64,000 bases of DNA, from positions 124,001 to 188,000 of the forward strand of contig NZ_LGXZ01000005.1 of NCBI RefSeq assembly GCF_001238295.1, given 5' to 3'. Below are positions 60,211-64,000 of this stretch, one piece after another. The notes under the pieces are model-generated. The model searched no databases. It was not told the DNA's origin and saw only the letters and a program-made list of their open reading frames with translations. Numbering within the stretch: the stretch's first letter is position 1; each line of letters begins with the position of its first letter. The stretch comes from Ruegeria sp. 6PALISEP08 (GTDB taxonomy: Bacteria > Pseudomonadota > Alphaproteobacteria > Rhodobacterales > Rhodobacteraceae). Both the position numbers and the translations under genes were made by a program.

Positions 60211-61728
60211 ATGGCCGCGCCCAAACCTGTTGTCCTGTGCATTCTCGATGGGTGGGGTCTGTCCGCGGACACCAAAGCCAACGCGCCGTATCTGGCACAT
60301 ACGCCGACATTTGATGCGATCATGGCCAATGGCCCTCATGCAACTCTGATCACCCACGGACCCGACGTAGGTCTGCCCAGCGGACAGATGGGCAATTCAG
60401 AGGTCGGCCATACCAATATCGGCGCAGGCCGCGTTGTCGCCATGGATTTGGGCCAGATTGATCTGGCCATCGAAGATGGGTCTTTTTTTGACAATGAAGC
60501 ACTGTGCGCATTTATTGCCAACGTGAAAGCGGCGGACGGTACAGCGCATCTGATGGGGCTGATCTCGGACGGAGGCGTGCATGGGCATCTGAACCATATC
60601 ATCGCCGCAGCGACCGCGATCACCGATGCGGGTGTCCCGGTTGCGCTGCACGCAGTCACCGATGGGCGGGACGTGGCGCCAAAATCGGCGCTGACCTATA
60701 TTGCGGAACTGGAAGAGCGCCTGCCTGAAAACGCGCGAATTGTGACCGTTGGCGGGCGCTATTTTGTCATGGATCGGGACAATCGCTGGGAACGTGTCAG
60801 CGAAGCCTATGACGCGATGATCAAGGGGCAGGGTAGGGCGGCGCAAAGCGCCCATGGTGCGGTCGATCATGCCTATAATCAGTCAGAGTCAGATGAGTTC
60901 ATCACCCCGACTGTTCTTGACGGATACAAAGGCGTTCGAGACGGCGACGGGTTTTTCTGCCTCAATTTTCGTGCTGACCGGGCACGGGAAATCCTGCGCG
61001 CCATTGGAGAGCCCGGATTTTTCGACTTTGATACAGGGTCGCGGCCCAAGCTCTCGGCGCTATTGGGCATGGTCGAATATTCGGACGGCCACAACGCCTA
61101 TATGACCACGGTTTTCCCAAAACGGGCCATCGTGAATACTCTGGGGGAATGGGTGGCCAAACAGGGGTTACGCCAATTCCGGTTGGCTGAAACCGAGAAA
61201 TACCCGCATGTCACCTTCTTCCTGAACGGTGGCAAAGAGACCGCTGAGCAGGGTGAAGACCGTTTTATGCCTAAGTCGCCAAAGGTTGCGACCTATGACC
61301 TGCAACCCGAGATGTCGGCCGCTGCGGTCACGGCCAAATTCATTGAGGCTATCGAAGACGGGTATGACCTGATCGTCACGAACTATGCCAACCCTGACAT
61401 GGTGGGCCATACCGGCGATCTAAAGGCGGCGATCAAGGCCTGTGAGACCGTGGATCAAGGTCTGGCGCAAGTCGTCGCCGCACTGGAAAAGGCCGGCGGT
61501 GCGATGATTGTCACCGCTGATCACGGGAATTGTGAAATGATGGTTGATCCCAAAACGGGTGGTCCGCATACCGCCCACACACTGAACCCGGTGCCGGTGG
61601 TGCTGGTCGGTGGACCTGAGGGTGCGCAGTTGAAGCAGGGGCGTTTGTCGGATCTGGCACCCACACTGCTTGAACTGATGGGCTTGCCAAAACCACCAGA
61701 AATGACTGGGGAAAGCCTTTTGTCATGA
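60211..61728 (+). CDS. gpmI: 2,3-bisphosphoglycerate-independent phosphoglycerate mutase
   Basis: 505 residues. The metal site begins with Asp13 in LCILDGWGLS; catalytic Ser63 lies in GQMGNSEVGHTNIGAGRVV; further ligands are in VTNYANPDMVGHTG and TADHGNCEMM. It interconverts 3- and 2-phosphoglycerate in glycolysis and gluconeogenesis. It overlaps the EnvC-like gene by 4 bp (ATGA), a common alphaproteobacterial order. Confidence 0.97.
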   Translation: MAAPKPVVLCILDGWGLSADTKANAPYLAHTPTFDAIMANGPHATLITHGPDVGLPSGQMGNSEVGHTNIGAGRVVAMDLGQIDLAIEDGSFFDNEALCAFIANVKAADGTAHLMGLISDGGVHGHLNHIIAAATAITDAGVPVALHAVTDGRDVAPKSALTYIAELEERLPENARIVTVGGRYFVMDRDNRWERVSEAYDAMIKGQGRAAQSAHGAVDHAYNQSESDEFITPTVLDGYKGVRDGDGFFCLNFRADRAREILRAIGEPGFFDFDTGSRPKLSALLGMVEYSDGHNAYMTTVFPKRAIVNTLGEWVAKQGLRQFRLAETEKYPHVTFFLNGGKETAEQGEDRFMPKSPKVATYDLQPEMSAAAVTAKFIEAIEDGYDLIVTNYANPDMVGHTGDLKAAIKACETVDQGLAQVVAALEKAGGAMIVTADHGNCEMMVDPKTGGPHTAHTLNPVPVVLVGGPEGAQLKQGRLSDLAPTLLELMGLPKPPEMTGESLLS

Positions 61729-62855
61729 AGCTGTTGGCCCTTGCGGTTTCTCTGATTTCAGCATTTCCGGCGCTGGCCCAGACCAGCTCATCTCAGGCGG
61801 CGCTGGAAGCGGCAAAGATGCTGGAGCAAGCCTCGCTGTCTTTGACTGAGGCTGACAGTGCCCGAGATCGGGTGCGCGCGCTGACCCAGACGATCCAGGC
61901 CTATGAAGCGGGGTTGAGCGCGATGCGGGAAGGGTTGCGTCAGGCCGCAACCCGTGAAGCACAATTGAGCGCCGAGTTGCGGGCACGCGAAAAGGACGTT
62001 CGGCAGTTGATCGGCGTTTTGCAAACTATTGAGACAACGGCACCTCCGGTCTTGATGTTGCACCCTTCAGGCCCGTTGGGGGCGGCGCGCACTGGTATGA
62101 TGCTGTCCGAGGTCACGCCCGGCTTGAACGCCAAAGCGCAGGCCCTGGCAGATGATCTGAATGAAGTAAAGACGCTGCGTCTGCTACAGCAAAGCGCATC
62201 GGAAACTCTGACCGAGGGCCTTACCGGCGCGCAGGATGCGCGCTCCCGCCTGAGCGAGGCCGTGGCCGATCGCAAGGATCTGCCAAGGCGATTTGTCGAA
62301 GACCCCGTGCGCACGGCCATTCTGATATCCTCGACCGAAACGCTGGACGGGTTTGCAAGTGGACTGTCTGAAATCTCGGAAGGCGAAATCATCGAAACCG
62401 ACGCTGACGTTTCGGGTCAGAAAGGGCAAATCCCTTTACCGGTTCAGGGGGTCATGTTGCACAAGGCTGGTGAAACGGATGCGGCCGGAGTGAAACGCGA
62501 GGGTTTGGTACTAGGAACCCGCCCTCGTGCGCTGGTCACATCGCCCACAGCGGCCACGATCCGTTATCGAGGCCCCCTATTGGATTTGGGGAATCTGGTC
62601 ATTCTTGAACCGCAGCCGGGGCTGCTTTTCGTGTTTTCTGGCTTGCAAGAGGTCTACGGCCACCCTGGTCAGGTGATCCCCGAGGGCACTCCGGTGGGTT
62701 TGATGCCCGGTGAAACGCCCGAAATCGGCGCAATATTGTCAACAAGCGGTGATGGCACTGGAACTGATCGCTCAGAAACGCTCTATATAGAGGTAAGAGA
62801 AGATAATAGCCCCGTGGACCCGGAATCATGGTTTCGGACCGACAAGGATGGATAA
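61725..62855 (+). CDS. EnvC-like murein hydrolase activator with degenerate LytM domain
   Basis: 376 residues. A signal peptide (about 1-19, cleavage after ALA) is followed by a coiled coil (about 25-95 and 135-200), then a C-terminal LytM/M23-like domain (about 240-370). The histidines and aspartate of active M23 peptidases are missing: the strand that usually reads VxLDHGNGYxTxYxHL here reads VILEPQPGLLFVFSGL. It therefore probably activates amidases rather than cutting peptidoglycan. Adjacent gpmI and ctpA support the assignment. Confidence 0.88.
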   Translation: MKLLALAVSLISAFPALAQTSSSQAALEAAKMLEQASLSLTEADSARDRVRALTQTIQAYEAGLSAMREGLRQAATREAQLSAELRAREKDVRQLIGVLQTIETTAPPVLMLHPSGPLGAARTGMMLSEVTPGLNAKAQALADDLNEVKTLRLLQQSASETLTEGLTGAQDARSRLSEAVADRKDLPRRFVEDPVRTAILISSTETLDGFASGLSEISEGEIIETDADVSGQKGQIPLPVQGVMLHKAGETDAAGVKREGLVLGTRPRALVTSPTAATIRYRGPLLDLGNLVILEPQPGLLFVFSGLQEVYGHPGQVIPEGTPVGLMPGETPEIGAILSTSGDGTGTDRSETLYIEVREDNSPVDPESWFRTDKDG

Positions 62856-62861
62856 ACGAGT

Positions 62862-64000
62862 ATGAAGAGATTTGTGATGGCCGGTTTGGCCGGAACTGTG
62901 GCAGGTATTCTTGCAACAACCCAGATCGCAGGACCCCTGCTGGCGCAGGAGGCTGAAAACAAGGCCAGCGTCTATGAGCAACTGGATTTGTTTGGTGACA
63001 TTTTTGAACGCATCCGCGCCCAATATGTCGAAGAAGTCGAACCCGAAGAACTGATCGAGGCAGCCATTGATGGCATGTTGACCTCTCTCGATCCGCATTC
63101 CAGCTATCTTTCGCCCGACGATGCCGAGCAGATGCGCGTGCAGACACGAGGTGAGTTTGGCGGACTTGGCATCGAAGTCACGCAGGAGGACGGTTTTGTC
63201 AAAGTCGTATCGCCGATTGACGACACCCCTGCCGACGCAGCTGGAATTGAGGCCGGGGACTTTATCACTCATGTAGATGGAGAAAGCATTCTGGGTCTGA
63301 CGCTGGACAAGGCTGTTGATCTGATGCGTGGTCCGGTGGGCTCTGAGATTGTTATCACTGTTGTTCGCGAAGGTGAGCCGGATCCTTTCGACGTTACAAT
63401 CATCCGTGACACGATCAAGCTGACGGCTGTTCGTGCACGCACCGAAGGCGCTAGCGTGGTTGTGCGTGTGACCACGTTCAATGATCAGACATTCCCGAAC
63501 CTGAAAGAAGGTTTGCAGGAACAGATCGAAGAAGCGGGCGGCATCGACAAGGTCAATGGTTTTGTTCTGGATCTGCGCAACAACCCGGGCGGCCTGCTGA
63601 CGCAGGCGATCAAAGTTTCGGATGCGTTCCTGAACGAAGGCGAAATCGTTTCAACCCGTGGCCGCGATCCCGAAGAAGGAGAACGGTTTAACGCCGCGCC
63701 CGGCGATTTGGCCGAAGGTAAGCCGATCGTGGTCCTGATCAATGGCGGTTCGGCCTCGGCGTCCGAAATTGTCGCCGGTGCCTTGCAGGATCACCGCCGT
63801 GCAATCGTGGTCGGCACGAAAAGCTTCGGGAAGGGGTCTGTTCAGACGGTCATGCCGCTGCGCGGTGATGGGGCCATGCGTTTGACAACATCGCGCTATT
63901 ACACACCGTCGGGTCGTTCAATTCAGGCCCTGGGTGTCAGCCCGGATATCATCGTGGAACAGCCACGCCCGCAGCCCGAAGCTGAAGAAGAAGAGGACAG
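62862..64000 (+). CDS. ctpA: C-terminal processing peptidase (S41 family), C-terminus cut by window
   Basis: About 379 residues are visible before the right edge. The signal peptide is about 1-28; the PDZ domain (about 90-175) has GEFGGLGIEVTQEDG and GPVGSEIVITVVREG; the peptidase core shows Ser299 in GGSASASEI, Lys324 in GKGSVQ and Gln328, the Ser-Lys-Gln triad of Ctp enzymes. It trims periplasmic proteins at their C-termini and is probably regulated through the PDZ domain. The visible end is acidic (EAEEEED). Confidence 0.94.
   Translation, partial: MKRFVMAGLAGTVAGILATTQIAGPLLAQEAENKASVYEQLDLFGDIFERIRAQYVEEVEPEELIEAAIDGMLTSLDPHSSYLSPDDAEQMRVQTRGEFGGLGIEVTQEDGFVKVVSPIDDTPADAAGIEAGDFITHVDGESILGLTLDKAVDLMRGPVGSEIVITVVREGEPDPFDVTIIRDTIKLTAVRARTEGASVVVRVTTFNDQTFPNLKEGLQEQIEEAGGIDKVNGFVLDLRNNPGGLLTQAIKVSDAFLNEGEIVSTRGRDPEEGERFNAAPGDLAEGKPIVVLINGGSASASEIVAGALQDHRRAIVVGTKSFGKGSVQTVMPLRGDGAMRLTTSRYYTPSGRSIQALGVSPDIIVEQPRPQPEAEEEED

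Overview
The window looks like a chromosomal segment of an alphaproteobacterium, most likely a marine Rhodobacterales (Roseobacter-group) species. This rests on moderately high G+C by eye, the family flavour of the proteins, the gpmI-envC-ctpA gene order, many translationally coupled minus-strand operons, and abundant carboxylate uptake and catabolic genes. The genus is inferred, not proven.

Layout. (1) 1-15.4 kb is a tricarboxylate region. A tctCBA transporter operon runs into a CoA-transferase and a citryl-CoA-lyase-like gene (cut by the left edge). It is divergent from a tctD/tctE two-component system and a coupled periplasmic binding protein. A type I secretion ABC/HlyD pair follows, then an AbrB-family membrane protein, a GntR regulator and tricarballylate-oxidation genes tcuA/tcuB. 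(2) 15.4-23.7 kb holds a decayed former operon (dioxygenase and isopropylmalate-dehydrogenase-like remnants), a tightly coupled hyuA-hyuB-aminotransferase-racemase operon, and a NIF3-insert-like gene broken or recoded at a T6 run. (3) 24-39 kb is a loose accessory stretch: a PLP decarboxylase flanked by two copies of a 59-bp repeat, a DUF418 protein, an MmgE/PrpD protein, two paralogous exported metallo-beta-lactamase-fold hydrolases around a TetR regulator with three tandem operators, an unrecognised 600-residue membrane-anchored protein coupled to a HupE/UreJ-like protein, an exonuclease, an MFS transporter, and nitronate monooxygenase and IS5 remnants.

(4) 39.24-46.76 kb is a compact element integrated at a tRNA-Pro gene. 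Its ends are perfect 53-bp direct repeats. It carries a tyrosine integrase, an excisionase-like HTH protein, a RepB-type primase, a probable replication protein with a perfect 16-bp inverted repeat inside its gene, a winged-helix protein, an HNH-HIT fusion protein and two small exported proteins. Short repeats near both ends look like integrase arm sites. This is the most novel part of the window.

(5) 46.9-64 kb is conserved core: an RlmL-type rRNA methyltransferase, the complete Na+-translocating NADH:quinone reductase operon nqrABCDEF with a clear terminator, an NAD-sugar epimerase, a PPP phosphatase, a CBS protein, the NQR maturation genes apbE and nqrM, a sulfatase-family hydrolase, gpmI, an EnvC-like LytM protein and ctpA (cut by the right edge).

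How the parts work together. TctDE probably senses a tricarboxylate and controls tctCBA, and the attached CoA-transferase and lyase could split it after CoA activation. TcuAB would oxidise tricarballylate to cis-aconitate. ApbE and NqrM mature the NQR complex encoded just upstream. The integrated element has all the visible parts for excision, replication and re-integration, plus a candidate nuclease cargo gene.
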